Of a stretch of DNA of 64,000 nt, positions 36,429-44,984 are shown piece after piece; position 1 is the stretch's first letter; every line of letters starts with the position of its first letter. The notes beneath the pieces are model-generated. The model saw nothing but the letters and a program-made list of their open reading frames with translations, did no database searches and was not told the DNA's origin. The DNA is taken from positions 62,001-126,000 of the forward strand of contig CALSLN010000006.1 of the NCBI GenBank assembly GCA_943787205.1. Reading direction: 5' to 3'. The position numbers and the translations under genes are program-made. Source of the stretch: an uncultured Rhodospirillaceae bacterium (GTDB lineage: Bacteria > Pseudomonadota > Alphaproteobacteria > Rhodospirillales > Rhodospirillaceae).

Positions 36429-37244
36429 TCAAATCTCCGGATCATCCAAGAACCCGGGATAATTGGTATCCACCCACTCTTTGATGCTGGCCGGCGCATC
36501 GGCGGACCCGCGCTCTAGCTTTTGGCCGACAGTCTGCCACGACAACATGCCGGTGCTGTTGTCCATCTCCATCCATGGCCGGAACCCGCCGAGGCTTTGA
36601 TAGTTAAACGTCGCAGGCCGAAAATCAGCGTTGTCATCCGCTATGTCTGAAGCGGTGGCGATATACGTGGTCAATGATGAACGGGTACTGACGTCTCCCG
36701 GCGCGCAGCCTTTATTTTTAGTGACAAAATTCTCGCGCATGAAAATCTGATGACCGGTGATCATCGGCGCGGTGATTTCACTTTCGAAATGAAGCGTGCG
36801 TTCGGTGTGTTTCCGTTCCAAACCGTCAGGCGTTATGACGCCACGGTTGAGGGACTGGATGTGATCAGGCTTAGCCGTCACGCCGTTGAACGGATTGGTC
36901 CAAGATTCAAGTGGTGCGTTGGTATCAGGGTCCCGGAAGGTCCCTCGCCCGGCCTGGGCTTCGGTTAGGTTGCCCTCAGCGTTCAGGGTCAAGCGCTGAA
37001 AGGTCAGACCTTCGACCGTCATGATATGTACGGCCACATCATTATTGGGTTTGGCCCAGACATAGCCGTTCCACCACCACAGAGCTAACTCACCGTCATT
37101 GCGCCCCCGGATACGGCGATAGACTTCCAATTTGTTCTCCGGTGCAGTGAGATCAAGAGCCGCTGAGGCGCGGGATGAGACAAAACTCGGGGCAACGGTT
37201 ACGACCGCCGCTGACTTCAATGCTGTTCGACGAGACAGAGTCAT
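36429..37244 (-). CDS. DUF1838 family protein, Tat-exported
   Basis: A 271-residue protein with a twin-arginine signal (MTLSRRTALKSAAVVTVAPS, cut after SRASA). The mature part NKLEVYRRIRGRNDGELALWWWNGYVWA, then FNGVTAKP, ITGHQIFMREN and FRPWMEMDNSTGMLSWQTVG follows the DUF1838 pattern also seen in the second copy at 45 kb. The family is of unknown function. Export by Tat usually means that a protein folds, perhaps with a cofactor, before crossing the membrane. The longer open frame reaching 37670 is rejected because the Tat signal fixes the start. It follows the VOC gene by 10 bp. Confidence 0.85.
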   Translation of the reverse strand: MTLSRRTALKSAAVVTVAPSFVSSRASAALDLTAPENKLEVYRRIRGRNDGELALWWWNGYVWAKPNNDVAVHIMTVEGLTFQRLTLNAEGNLTEAQAGRGTFRDPDTNAPLESWTNPFNGVTAKPDHIQSLNRGVITPDGLERKHTERTLHFESEITAPMITGHQIFMRENFVTKNKGCAPGDVSTRSSLTTYIATASDIADDNADFRPATFNYQSLGGFRPWMEMDNSTGMLSWQTVGQKLERGSADAPASIKEWVDTNYPGFLDDPEI

Positions 37245-37254
37245 AGTGACATCC

Positions 37255-37764
37255 TTATTTTTCTGGCGCGGGTTCGAGCCCCAGCGCTTTGAGTTCCTCG
37301 GTATTGCCCCACATGGGCCCATCTTGTGCAAAGCCAACGACATTGCCGTCTGGATCACCCAGGTAATACAACGGCGTACCACCGGGGCTGTCATACCGTT
37401 CAACAAAGGTCGCCCCGGCCGCACGGGCGCGGCGGACAACCTCCTCCACATCATTGACCCCAAAGATGGCCATAGCCTGTGATTGATTTCGGGAAGTCCG
37501 CGGTGGGGTCTTCGGCGCATCAGGATCAAGGTGGCCGATTTCCAGCGCAGCACCACCGCCGGCGCGAAGGCCAACGATCTTGGATGAACTCGCCCATTCT
37601 TCGAAACCAAGCGCACGGTAGAAATCAGCCAAAGCATCCCGATCGTGCGAGCGGATGACGTACCAGCCAATGCCCTTCATTTTGATTTGATCTGCAGCCA
37701 AAGCTGGTGCCGCCAATAGTGCGAGCAGTATTGGCAGAGCAACAAGACGCGTCACGTTAATCAT
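37255..37764 (-). CDS. Exported VOC/glyoxalase-like protein
   Basis: A 169-residue protein: a Sec signal peptide (MINVTRLVALPILLALLAAP, cut after ALA) followed by a vicinal-oxygen-chelate domain. GIGWYVIRSHDRDALADFYRALGFEEW, AALEIGHLD, MAIFGVNDVEEVVRRARAAGATFVERY and YYLGDPDGNVVGF are the two beta-alpha-beta-beta-beta units. Metal ligands are incomplete to the eye. Most VOC proteins are cytoplasmic, so a secreted one is notable. The start at 37764 overlaps the DUF3500 gene by 8 bp; an ATG at 37770 is equally possible. Confidence 0.85.
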   Translation of the reverse strand: MINVTRLVALPILLALLAAPALAADQIKMKGIGWYVIRSHDRDALADFYRALGFEEWASSSKIVGLRAGGGAALEIGHLDPDAPKTPPRTSRNQSQAMAIFGVNDVEEVVRRARAAGATFVERYDSPGGTPLYYLGDPDGNVVGFAQDGPMWGNTEELKALGLEPAPEK

Positions 37765-38833
37765 CTGCATGGCTTTCTTCGTAGTGGCGGCGAAGACTAT
37801 CCGCCCCATAATCTAGACCCGGCTGACGTAGCACCGTGTGAATATGATTAATGTCGGGCTCGCGTATATCGTCTCGGATACCCGCGAGATTGAGCGTGTG
37901 ATCAAATTCGATCAGCACGGACGGACCGTGAATACGGTAATAAAATGCATCACCCGGTACTGTGCCGCCCATCCATGCAAAATGAAGTTTATCCCGCCCG
38001 TCCGCTGCGATACGGGCCAGTAAAGGATCAGCCGCATCGGGCTCCATGTTGCGAACATACTCTGCAATCAGAGTATCCAGCTTGGCGTGTTGATCCGGTG
38101 TCATCTGAGATGCCGTAAGACCGACATACTCTTTCAAGGCATCTCCGCGTTCAGGGCCGGTGAAAATTTCGTCCGGAACCGTTGTACTGAGGATGGCCTG
38201 TTCGCGTTGTGCGTCGCTCAGGCTGTTCACCAGCTCAAGGGCTTTGTCTTCCTCTTCTCCAAGAACGCGCCATCCGGCATAGGGTCCGTCCGGCACTTCG
38301 TTGGGCTGAACACCGATAAAAGCAGGAGTCACCTCCATTACGCCATTTGCCATAGTAAAGTTGAGGCCGAGATGGTGGCCATCCAACTGCCAGCCCCAAG
38401 GCGCGTCGCCTGACGGATCGCCAAAAATGCCGAGCCAATAGTAGCCGGAGCCAAAATTGAAGCCCTCAGGAAGCTGCGACGGGTCTGCGATTTTTGAGAC
38501 CAGGTAATCATCAATGCGCATGATGCCCGCCGCCTTTTGATACCCTTGGCTGCTCAGACCACATTGCACCAGACGATGCCCCAGCTTGCGTTGAGCGTCG
38601 GTCATGTCTTCGAACGTTAGACCTTCATCGCGAAATCTTGATCCTGGAAGGTTTGTCCATTTTTTACGGCCCGCATGCTCGAATGGTCGTACGGCCTCAG
38701 ATTTCTGCTCATCGGTGAGCGCAGACATAAATGCTGTTGCAGCGACGCGACAGGTCTCAGCACTTGGTGCCGCCGAAACTGTAGTCACAGAGAATGAAAC
38801 CAACCCTGCGTAAACCATCATCAAGACACGCAT
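37757..38833 (-). CDS. DUF3500 family exported protein
   Basis: A 358-residue protein with a signal peptide (MRVLMMVYAGLVSFSVTTVS, cut after AAP). DUF3500 pieces are AATAFMSALTDEQKSEAVRPFEH, WGWQLDGHHLGLNFTMANG, FAWMGGTVPGDAFYYRIHGP and VLIEFDHTLNLAGIRDDI ending in NHIHTVLRQPGLDYG. The H-rich segments suggest a metal site, and the family has no established role. It overlaps the VOC gene and shares an operon with it and DUF1838. The gene is intact. Confidence 0.88.
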   Translation of the reverse strand: MRVLMMVYAGLVSFSVTTVSAAPSAETCRVAATAFMSALTDEQKSEAVRPFEHAGRKKWTNLPGSRFRDEGLTFEDMTDAQRKLGHRLVQCGLSSQGYQKAAGIMRIDDYLVSKIADPSQLPEGFNFGSGYYWLGIFGDPSGDAPWGWQLDGHHLGLNFTMANGVMEVTPAFIGVQPNEVPDGPYAGWRVLGEEEDKALELVNSLSDAQREQAILSTTVPDEIFTGPERGDALKEYVGLTASQMTPDQHAKLDTLIAEYVRNMEPDAADPLLARIAADGRDKLHFAWMGGTVPGDAFYYRIHGPSVLIEFDHTLNLAGIRDDIREPDINHIHTVLRQPGLDYGADSLRRHYEESHADD

Positions 38834-38867
38834 AGCACTTGCTCCCGTTAAATATGCACTACCGTCT

Positions 38868-40370
38868 CTACCGATCCTGTTGCGACAAGAACCTTAGGAA
38901 CTCACGGCGGTTTTTGGGGCCGTAGGTGAGATAGCTGGGGTCTGTCCGCTCGGCATACTCTTGCTTGGCTTTTCCCACTGGATCTACCTTGGTGTGCTTG
39001 CGCACATCGTCCGGTGAAAGCTCATAGGCGTCGGCCCCATTCAGGCCAAAGACCTTGGCGCGAATTTCTGGTGTGATCTTTGGATAGCCATACTTCTCTT
39101 GGAATTCGTCCGAAATCTGGAAGGCCCGGAAGGCCATAATCTGATCTTGTGGTGAACCATACCAAATAGAGTCAGTGCCCCAAAGCACCCTGTCTTCGCC
39201 GACGTACTTAAGCAGTTTACCCATGACATGAGCCGCTTGATCAGGGTCACGCATCAGGTAGCGCCAGGTGCTGCCAATTTCGGCATAGACATTCTTTTGA
39301 TCAGAGGCCGATATGCCGCTGTCTGTCAGCGAATTGATTAAGTCATCAACACCACTACCAGAATCGCGCGCGTATGGGCCTTCGGTGACGCGCATGTCGT
39401 AGCCTGCGTGATAAATCATAAACGTGATATCTGGGTTCGCTGTAGCCGCCGGGCCGACATCGCGCGAACTGGCGTACTTCAGATTCTCTGTGTACTGGAG
39501 AAATGGCAAACCTTTATGAACACAGACTCGCTTAACACCCGTCTTACGCACTTTGTCTATGAAGTGCTGACCGAGGTCGTCATCAAGGTAGAAGCCCGTG
39601 TCATTGGGTCCGTGCTGGGTATAGGTCTTCCACGCCGCCACTGGCCAATTGGCCGCCGTTTCATCCATGATATCGAGGTCTTCTTGATAGGTCGGCATGC
39701 ACCTGCCGTGCACCATCAAACGTTGGGTGGTGTCGAGCGCTTCAACAATGCGTAGAGTTTCCGCACCTTCTGAATACTGCGGCAACATCTGATTGTTCGG
39801 CGCAGGGCCAAAAGACAACACAGCGATATCCGTATCGCTATCCATGAACACTTCTTTGACGTAAGCCTCGCCGGTTAAACAATGGATGTGGCCATTCTCA
39901 GGGTCGTTGCCTCCATAGTCACAGCCCACTTGAGGCGCGAAGAATTTGTAATTGTGGCGGGCGGGATAGAGCGGCGCACCTTCAACCCAACTTTCAATAT
40001 TGCCAACGTGGTGGCCTTGGATATCAAAGATAAACTCATCACCATCGAGCGCGTCTTTAGCGGCAGCCTCGTCCTTACCGGCTTCCCAGGGGAGTTCGTA
40101 GGAACTGCCGCGCTTGCCCGTCGCCGCGTTGACCTCGTTAAACGCTAACAACGTTGTTGCCGCGCCTGCGGTGGATACTAAAAAGTCACGGCGGTGCTGC
40201 CCGGTATGGCGGGCGTTTGCATCCGCAGCGACAAGAGCCTGCTTATTGGCTTCAACGTTCGCATCGGACAAAGCCCGAGGCATGAATTCACCATTGGATG
40301 TCGTATCAACCTTGATTGGCAAACGAATACCATCAGGATCATTCTCAAACGTGCGTGACTTCTTGCTCAT
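38868..40370 (-). CDS. Amidohydrolase family protein with internal Tat signal
   Basis: A 500-residue metal-dependent hydrolase of the amidohydrolase-2 branch. A twin-arginine signal (HRRDFLVSTAGAATTLLAFN) begins at about residue 58 rather than at the N-terminus, so either the start is further in or the leader is unusually long. The barrel includes FIFDIQGHHVGN at the metal-binding start, KRVCVHKGLPFLQ, ITFMIYHAGYDMR with a His ligand, and RVLWGTDSIWYGSPQ with the catalytic Asp. Decarboxylases and lactone hydrolases share this fold. It lies 34 bp upstream of DUF3500 on the same strand. Confidence 0.85.
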   Translation of the reverse strand: MSKKSRTFENDPDGIRLPIKVDTTSNGEFMPRALSDANVEANKQALVAADANARHTGQHRRDFLVSTAGAATTLLAFNEVNAATGKRGSSYELPWEAGKDEAAAKDALDGDEFIFDIQGHHVGNIESWVEGAPLYPARHNYKFFAPQVGCDYGGNDPENGHIHCLTGEAYVKEVFMDSDTDIAVLSFGPAPNNQMLPQYSEGAETLRIVEALDTTQRLMVHGRCMPTYQEDLDIMDETAANWPVAAWKTYTQHGPNDTGFYLDDDLGQHFIDKVRKTGVKRVCVHKGLPFLQYTENLKYASSRDVGPAATANPDITFMIYHAGYDMRVTEGPYARDSGSGVDDLINSLTDSGISASDQKNVYAEIGSTWRYLMRDPDQAAHVMGKLLKYVGEDRVLWGTDSIWYGSPQDQIMAFRAFQISDEFQEKYGYPKITPEIRAKVFGLNGADAYELSPDDVRKHTKVDPVGKAKQEYAERTDPSYLTYGPKNRREFLRFLSQQDR

Positions 40371-40426
40371 GGTGCCCTCCCCAGGAAAACTATGACGAGA
40401 TCGTAAGACGCTGGCCGGGCCCGATG

Positions 40427-40759
40427 CTAGTGGCTCCGGCCTCTCAACCGCATTTTCTCAAACACTAACCCCCTCTCGGTCAGAACGATGTTCTCCACAT
40501 AGGGGTGCGCAACCGTGCTGTTGGTGTGATTGACGAGAAACAGCGCCGGGGCAAGATCGTGCATCTTTGCCATGACGTTTTGCAGGGCACGGTCTCGTTT
40601 CTCCAAGTCGAAGATCGCGCCCGTTGCTCTAATCTCGGGCATCAAACTCTTGTCGCAAAACAACGGATTCGCTTTCGCGCAGGAATACGTCTCAATGGAG
40701 CGGACCGTGTCTCGATAGGCCCCTGAATCCCACACCAAAGATATGATGTCGGCGCGCAT
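40427..40759 (-). pseudogene. 3' fragment of a family-5 substrate-binding protein
   Basis: About 110 residues match the C-terminus of the window's family-5 receptors: IISLVWDSGAYRD parallels LFSLAWNSEPYYD of the receptor at 4.3 kb, IETYSCAKANPLFCDKSLMPEI parallels EYYSCAKPVPFFCHEALMPL, and the final HPYVENIVLTERG parallels the terminal strand. The N-terminal three quarters and signal peptide are missing, and the frame runs into the start region of the adjacent divergent DUF1330 gene. It is therefore the remains of a fourth receptor gene truncated by rearrangement. Confidence 0.8.
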
Positions 40760-40772
40760 AAGGAAATCTAAG

Positions 40773-41477
40773 ATGAAGTTCAGCACTCTACTTTTTTGTT
40801 TCTTCGCAATCATCGGTACTGGGTCTATCGCCCAAGCCCAACAAGACGAACCGCCAGGTTATATCTTCGTCACAGGTTGGTACAAAGATGCAGGCTTGCA
40901 GCGGGACTATGGCCGCGCGGTCGGCCCCATTTTACGTGAACATGGATTTGAGACAGCTGTCCTTGGTTTAACAGGGGTCAATCTTCGCATACTAGAAGGC
41001 GACTGGATTCCTGGCCGGATCATGTTGATCAAATTTCCATCTGAAGGGCATGCTGAGCGGTTCTGGTGGAGCGATGCCTACCAGGAAGCCAAGAAAATTC
41101 GCGCACCGGCGTCAGCCTTAGATATTGCTCAGGTGGACGGTGAGCCTGGAGTCAAACCGCTGATGAACGACACGTCGGCCTATTTGGTTTTTTATGCTGA
41201 GATAACCGACTTTAAGACCTTCATCGAACAATACGCCCCTATCGCACCGGGGGTCCTGAAAAAGTATGGCGGCCAGTTCCTGGTCCGCGCCAGTCGCGCC
41301 GATACGGAGCTGCTAGAGGGAACAGTGCCCAACGCCAGTCTGGTTGTGGTTGAGTTTCCCAACACCAAAGCCATGACCGACTTCTGGACGAGCGAAGAAT
41401 ACCAACGCCTGAGCGAAATTCGAAAAGCATCTGGAAAGTGGTCTGTCGCTGAGATCGTGCCACGTCCCCCACAATAA
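40773..41477 (+). CDS. Exported protein with two DUF1330-like domains
   Basis: A 234-residue protein with a signal peptide (MKFSTLLFCFFAIIGTGSIA, cut after QAQ) and two DUF1330 (dimeric alpha/beta barrel-like) domains. The first covers GYIFVTGWYKDAGLQRDYGRA to RFWWSDAYQEAKKIR; the second covers AYLVFYAEITDFKTFIEQYAP to FWTSEEYQRLSEIR. The F-x-x-S-x-x-Y pattern near the end of each is the family landmark. Single-domain DUF1330 proteins are usually cytoplasmic. Function is unknown. The ATG at 40773 gives the signal peptide; upstream starts lie within the receptor fragment. Confidence 0.85.
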   Translation: MKFSTLLFCFFAIIGTGSIAQAQQDEPPGYIFVTGWYKDAGLQRDYGRAVGPILREHGFETAVLGLTGVNLRILEGDWIPGRIMLIKFPSEGHAERFWWSDAYQEAKKIRAPASALDIAQVDGEPGVKPLMNDTSAYLVFYAEITDFKTFIEQYAPIAPGVLKKYGGQFLVRASRADTELLEGTVPNASLVVVEFPNTKAMTDFWTSEEYQRLSEIRKASGKWSVAEIVPRPPQ

Positions 41478-41517
41478 TTAACGGAGGCACAACAGAAAGG
41501 GTTGGCGTAGCCCAGAC

Positions 41518-43017
41518 TTAGCTGGTCACCGGCAACGTCACCCTTGCCCGCAAACCGCCCTCGGCACGATCCAACAACTCTATATCTCCGCCCATTGAGC
41601 GTATGGCATTGCGCGCGATGGTCATGCCAAGTCCGGTGCCGCCCGTGTCGCGAGACCGTGACCCTTCAAGCCGGAAGAACGGCGTGAACACTTGTTCTTT
41701 CTCAGCATCTGGAATGCCAGGCCCGTTGTCCTCAACAAGAATTTCAATGCCATCTTCGGTTTTAGACAACGAGACATCCGCGCATTCGCCGTATTTTATG
41801 GCGTTGCCGACGATGTTAGCGAGGGCCCGCTTGAGGCCAAGAGGGCGAATGGTACGCTCTAAGCTTTCAGGGCCCGTATACGAGACAGCGTGTCCTCCTT
41901 CTTCCTCGTCGCTGACGATGCGCGCCACCAGAGCAGCCACATCCGTCGGTGTCGCCGGTTCATTGGCAGCGTCTTCGCGAGCAAAAGCAAGCGTCGCCGA
42001 AATCATGGCTTCCATATCATCCAGGTCAGACAGCATTTTGTCTCTTTGTTCATCGTCTTCGACAAACTCAGCCCGCAGCCGCATGCGGGTAATCGGCGTA
42101 CGGAGATCGTGCGAAATCGCCGCAAGCATTTGCGTGCGGTCCTTCACGAATCTTTGAAGGCGGCTTTGCATGGTGTTGAACGCCCGCGCAGCCCGGCGCA
42201 CTTCACCGGTCCCGCTTTCAGGTAATGGTTCTGCATTGAGCCCAAGACCTAGGCGTTCAGCTGCCCTTGCGAATAAGGAAACGGGCATGGTCGCGCGACG
42301 TACGCCCATCACGGCGAGAACGGCAATGAGCAGTGTTATCAGAGTCGTCCACACAAAAGGCCGCGTGCGCTGGCTGGCTTCTGTGAGATTAAGGTCAACC
42401 CGGGCATTCAACCATGCCCGATCACCAAAACGGATCGAGGCCCGGACGAACGGTTGGAAGCCGCGAATGTCTCGAAGGGCACTATCCAAGTCTATAGTTC
42501 GGCGTTCTGCCTCAATACTAGCCGGGGGTCGATCAGGAGGGGGCGGCATGACTTCATCTGGCCGCTGTGCCCGCCGCGCCTCATGGCGCTGACGCCGGAG
42601 TTCCCGACGCACTTCTTCCTGTGTTGGGAACCGTTCCACGCCGACAGACTCAACAATGCGACTATCCGTATGAATTTCGGTGCCCTCAGGAAATTCAGCC
42701 TCAAGCCTGCGATAAATAATACGCGACGTAAAAACATCGTCAGACTCAACCACTAAGGGCCGCGTCGTAATCACCATTCGCAAGCCCGGGGAATTCAACC
42801 CCTGAATAAGAGCGAGACGTTCTCGCAAAGGGGTTTGCTCAATGACCCGCTTGAACACGATAAGCTGATCTGCGGCCTGACTCGCGGCTGCCGCTGCGGC
42901 GGCTTGATCCCGAAAGATAAAGTAGGTGATCAAAGACGAGCCATAGATTAGGACCACAGCCGCAACCACGACCGTAAAGAGCCAACCGCCAAGGCTATCG
43001 GGAACAACGCGTTTCAT
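41518..43017 (-). CDS. Two-component sensor histidine kinase (EnvZ/OmpR type)
   Basis: A 499-residue membrane kinase. TM1 is LFTVVVAAVVLIYGSSLITYF, followed by a periplasmic region of about 210 residues, then TM2 (TTLITLLIAVLAVMGVRR), a HAMP domain, the phospho-acceptor region ISHDLRTPITRMR, the N box NIVGNAIKYGE, the G1 box DNGPGIPDAEKEQVFTPFFR and the G2 box GGTGLGM. The periplasmic domain contains an R- and P-rich stretch (RREL-RRQRHEARRAQRP, MPPPPDRPP). It lies 10 bp after the response-regulator gene and is certainly co-transcribed with it. The signal sensed is unknown; the nearby PepSY gene suggests envelope stress or metal. Confidence 0.93.
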   Translation of the reverse strand: MKRVVPDSLGGWLFTVVVAAVVLIYGSSLITYFIFRDQAAAAAAASQAADQLIVFKRVIEQTPLRERLALIQGLNSPGLRMVITTRPLVVESDDVFTSRIIYRRLEAEFPEGTEIHTDSRIVESVGVERFPTQEEVRRELRRQRHEARRAQRPDEVMPPPPDRPPASIEAERRTIDLDSALRDIRGFQPFVRASIRFGDRAWLNARVDLNLTEASQRTRPFVWTTLITLLIAVLAVMGVRRATMPVSLFARAAERLGLGLNAEPLPESGTGEVRRAARAFNTMQSRLQRFVKDRTQMLAAISHDLRTPITRMRLRAEFVEDDEQRDKMLSDLDDMEAMISATLAFAREDAANEPATPTDVAALVARIVSDEEEGGHAVSYTGPESLERTIRPLGLKRALANIVGNAIKYGECADVSLSKTEDGIEILVEDNGPGIPDAEKEQVFTPFFRLEGSRSRDTGGTGLGMTIARNAIRSMGGDIELLDRAEGGLRARVTLPVTS

Positions 43018-43027
43018 CGTTATTCCC

Positions 43028-43766
43028 TTACGTGCGTGTCACGTCGGCGGTGAGCATGTAGCCTCCGCCGCGTACGGTCTTGATGAGAGTGGGTTCCCGG
43101 AAATCTGGCTCTATTTTTTTACGCAGCCGACCGACTTGAACATCAATGGACCGGTCGAAGGCAATAGCCGACCGCCCTTTGGCCATATCGAGGAGTTGAT
43201 CCCGATTCAATATACGCTGGGGGTGACTGACGAAGGCTAGGAGAAGATCATACTCGCCAGCCGTAACGTCGATATCGTCTTCACCCTGATAGAGAGAGCG
43301 TGTCGCTGGATCTAATTCAAACTGATCGAACGCATAGCGGCCGGTTTTCTCGCCATCACTATTGCTCGGTGCCCCTCCCTGTTCGGCCCGCCGCAATACG
43401 GCTTTGATTCGGGCGGCCAATTCACGGGGGTTAAAGGGCTTTGCCATATAATCGTCGGCACCAACCTCCAGACCAATAATACGGTCGACGTCTTCTCCCA
43501 TGGCCGTAAGCATAATGACCGGCATATTGGAGTCGGCCCTGACCTTACGGCAGAGCGTCAGGCCATCCTCGCCGGGCATCATGAGATCGAGGAACGATGA
43601 GGTCGATTTGCCAATCAGCAAGCGCCTTCTTCATCTCACGGCCATCTTTGGCCGTGGTCACCCGATATTCGTGTTTAACCAAGAATCGGGACAAAAGGTC
43701 TCTGATCTCTGAATCGTCGTCGACGATCAGAATATGAGGTTTGGTGGTTTCAGTAACATTGGACAT
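43028..43766 (-). CDS. OmpR-family response regulator (frameshifted)
   Basis: Reconstructed from two frames. The receiver starts MSNVTETTKPHILIVDDDSE (acidic pocket DDD) and reads EYRVTTAKDGREM before an extra C near 43595 shifts the frame; DLMMPGEDGLTLCRKVRADSNMPVIMLTAMGE, with the phospho-acceptor Asp region and the Thr and Lys switch residues (DDYMAKPFNPREL), follows. The C-terminal winged helix is YDLLLAFVSHPQRILNRDQLLDM and DVQVGRLRKKIE. A sequencing error is likely because everything else is intact. It precedes the kinase gene and is divergent from the PepSY-like gene, with probable operators between them. Confidence 0.9.
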
Positions 43767-43810
43767 GACCAGGATATTATAGGCCCCGCCGCCCAGAAGC
43801 ACCACTAATC

Positions 43811-43890
43811 CGGCAACAAACGGTAACAAACAGGGCCCTCGTTACAGACCGTTACCTTTTTAGGGGGTGCAGGACATCGCTCCGTTACAG
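43811..43890. promoter_or_regulatory. Candidate response-regulator operator array
   Basis: Two pairs of 10-bp direct repeats flank the palindrome AGGGCCCT (43832-43839): CGGCAACAAA and CGGTAACAAA at 43811-43830, and CGTTACAGAC and CGTTACCTTT at 43840-43859. GGTAAC on the left is the inverse of GTTACC on the right. A further CGTTACAG is at 43883-43890 and a weaker ATTACAG near 43916. Ten-base spacing is typical of tandem OmpR-family sites. The array lies in the divergent region between the regulator gene (start 43766) and the genes at 43969 and 44181. Confidence 0.65.
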
Positions 43891-43968
43891 AAGGCCGTCA
43901 TATTGGCCACATCGAAATTACAGATGAACGGGCCGAAACGCCCCCAACCGGAAAACGAGGACAAAACA

Positions 43969-44184
43969 ATGAACACCATCGAAACCACACTGAAAACCGC
44001 GATCACCAGCCTGGTCTTATTCACCACCTGGGCGACCGTAGCTTCAACCCGTAGCCTCCGCCTGCCCCTTATAAGCGGCGGCTACCTCCCAACCGGACCT
44101 GGCTTTCCCCCCAATCAAAGCCAGGTCCGGACAGGGACAACACCCAACCCGAGGACGGGTCCAGCAAAAGGAACTAAGCCATGA
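43969..44184 (+). CDS. Short exported peptide or broken PepSY-like paralogue
   Basis: ATG 43969 opens MNTIETTLKTAITSLVLFTTWATVAS, a signal-like leader resembling that of the next gene (LKTPLKTSITAFVLMVCWAVIAPT), so the two are probably duplicates. After that the frame is low-complexity (proline, glycine and threonine) and runs through two strong hairpins to 44184. If one base is skipped near 44050, the leader ends at VASACPL with a stop at about 44072. The gene may thus be a very short leader peptide, or a paralogue that has lost its body. Protein-coding status beyond the leader is doubtful. Confidence 0.4.
   Translation: MNTIETTLKTAITSLVLFTTWATVASTRSLRLPLISGGYLPTGPGFPPNQSQVRTGTTPNPRTGPAKGTKP
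44051..44130 (+). ncRNA. Two consecutive strong hairpins (possible attenuator or structured leader)
   Basis: The first stem pairs GTAGCCTCCGC (44051-44061) with GCGGCGGCTAC (44075-44085), one mismatch, 13-base loop. The second pairs CCGGACCTGGCTTT (44093-44106) perfectly with AAAGCCAGGTCCGG (44117-44130) around a 10-base loop of CCCCCCAATC. Neither is followed by a T tract. They lie between the leader-like ORF and the PepSY-like gene, about 50 bp before the latter's start, and may control its expression. Confidence 0.55.
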
Positions 44185-44873
44185 ACAAGAGCTTCAAAAT
44201 TGAAAACGCCGTTAAAAACATCGATCACAGCCTTTGTGCTTATGGTGTGCTGGGCCGTCATCGCACCAACCTATGCCGCCGATGGCCCTGCCGATCACCG
44301 TGCCCGCTTTGAAGAGCGCATGGAGAAGATGGATAAAGATCTCTCCACTGAGCAAGTCCGCGACATCGTAGAGGGTCGCATCGCTCAAATGGGGAATACC
44401 AACCTCAAAGTCGGCGGGCGTCACTGAAACATCAACGGACACAGTATTGGTCGACATCGTGACCCAGGACGACTCTTTGGTTCAGACCATGGAAATCTCG
44501 ACACGAACCGGGCGCCCCAGCGAACATGGAGCGCCGTTTTGATCGCGGCAGCCGCATGAGCGACATGGGACCAGGAAAGCACCGTGGTCGCCATGAAGGC
44601 CGAGGCAAGTTTGGCCGCGGGCAACGGGGCGGTGACTTCTCTGCCCTCGCCTTAGCCATGGGCCCAAAAAACCATGAGCTTGCATTGACCGTTGATCAAG
44701 CCCGCACCTTGGCCGAATCTCGATTGATCCTGTCTGGTAACGACCGCCTGAAAGTTGGCTCAGTCGAGGCCATCGATGACAAAACCATCGTGGTTGAGAT
44801 CGTGACCGTTGATGACTCTCTGGTGGTTCGCCGGAACATCGATCGCGGCACAGGTAAGATGAAACGGTTCTAA
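44181..44873 (+). CDS. PepSY-like exported protein with two repeats (frameshifted)
   Basis: From ATG 44181 (MNKSFK), an extra A leads into LKTPLKTSITAFVLMVCWAV with a cleavage site after TYA. The body has two related halves: DKDLSTEQVRDIVEGRIAQMGNTNLKVG then VTETSTDTVLVDIVTQDDSLVQTMEISTRTG, and HELALTVDQARTLAESRLILSGNDRLKVGSV then DKTIVVEIVTVDDSLVVRRNIDRGTG. Each half has the pattern of a PepSY-type fold. The linker is Gly/Arg/His-rich (RFDRGSRMSDMGPGKHRGRH). Indels occur near 44199, 44419 and 44530. Divergence from the two-component genes suggests that it is a target of that system. An intrinsic terminator follows. Confidence 0.75.
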
Positions 44874-44924
44874 GAAAGAAATCCCCAAAATAATAAAATC
44901 CCCTCCCCAAAATCCCCACACCTT

Positions 44925-44954
44925 AAAGGGCGGCCTTAGAGCCGCCCTTTCTTT
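44925..44954 (+). terminator. Intrinsic terminator after the PepSY-like gene
   Basis: A perfect 10-bp stem, AAAGGGCGGC (44925-44934) with GCCGCCCTTT (44941-44950), loop of six bases, followed by CTTT. It lies 50 bp after the stop and 30 bp before the end of the convergent DUF1838 gene, so it may serve both. Confidence 0.85.
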
Positions 44955-44984
44955 ATGGATACTACAGAAACCGTGCTCGGCTTT

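Noticed and set aside
37271-37282. GGTTCGAGCCCC, which looks like a tRNA T-arm.
   Set aside because: It lies inside the VOC gene reading frame, and no acceptor stem or anticodon arm pairs around it.
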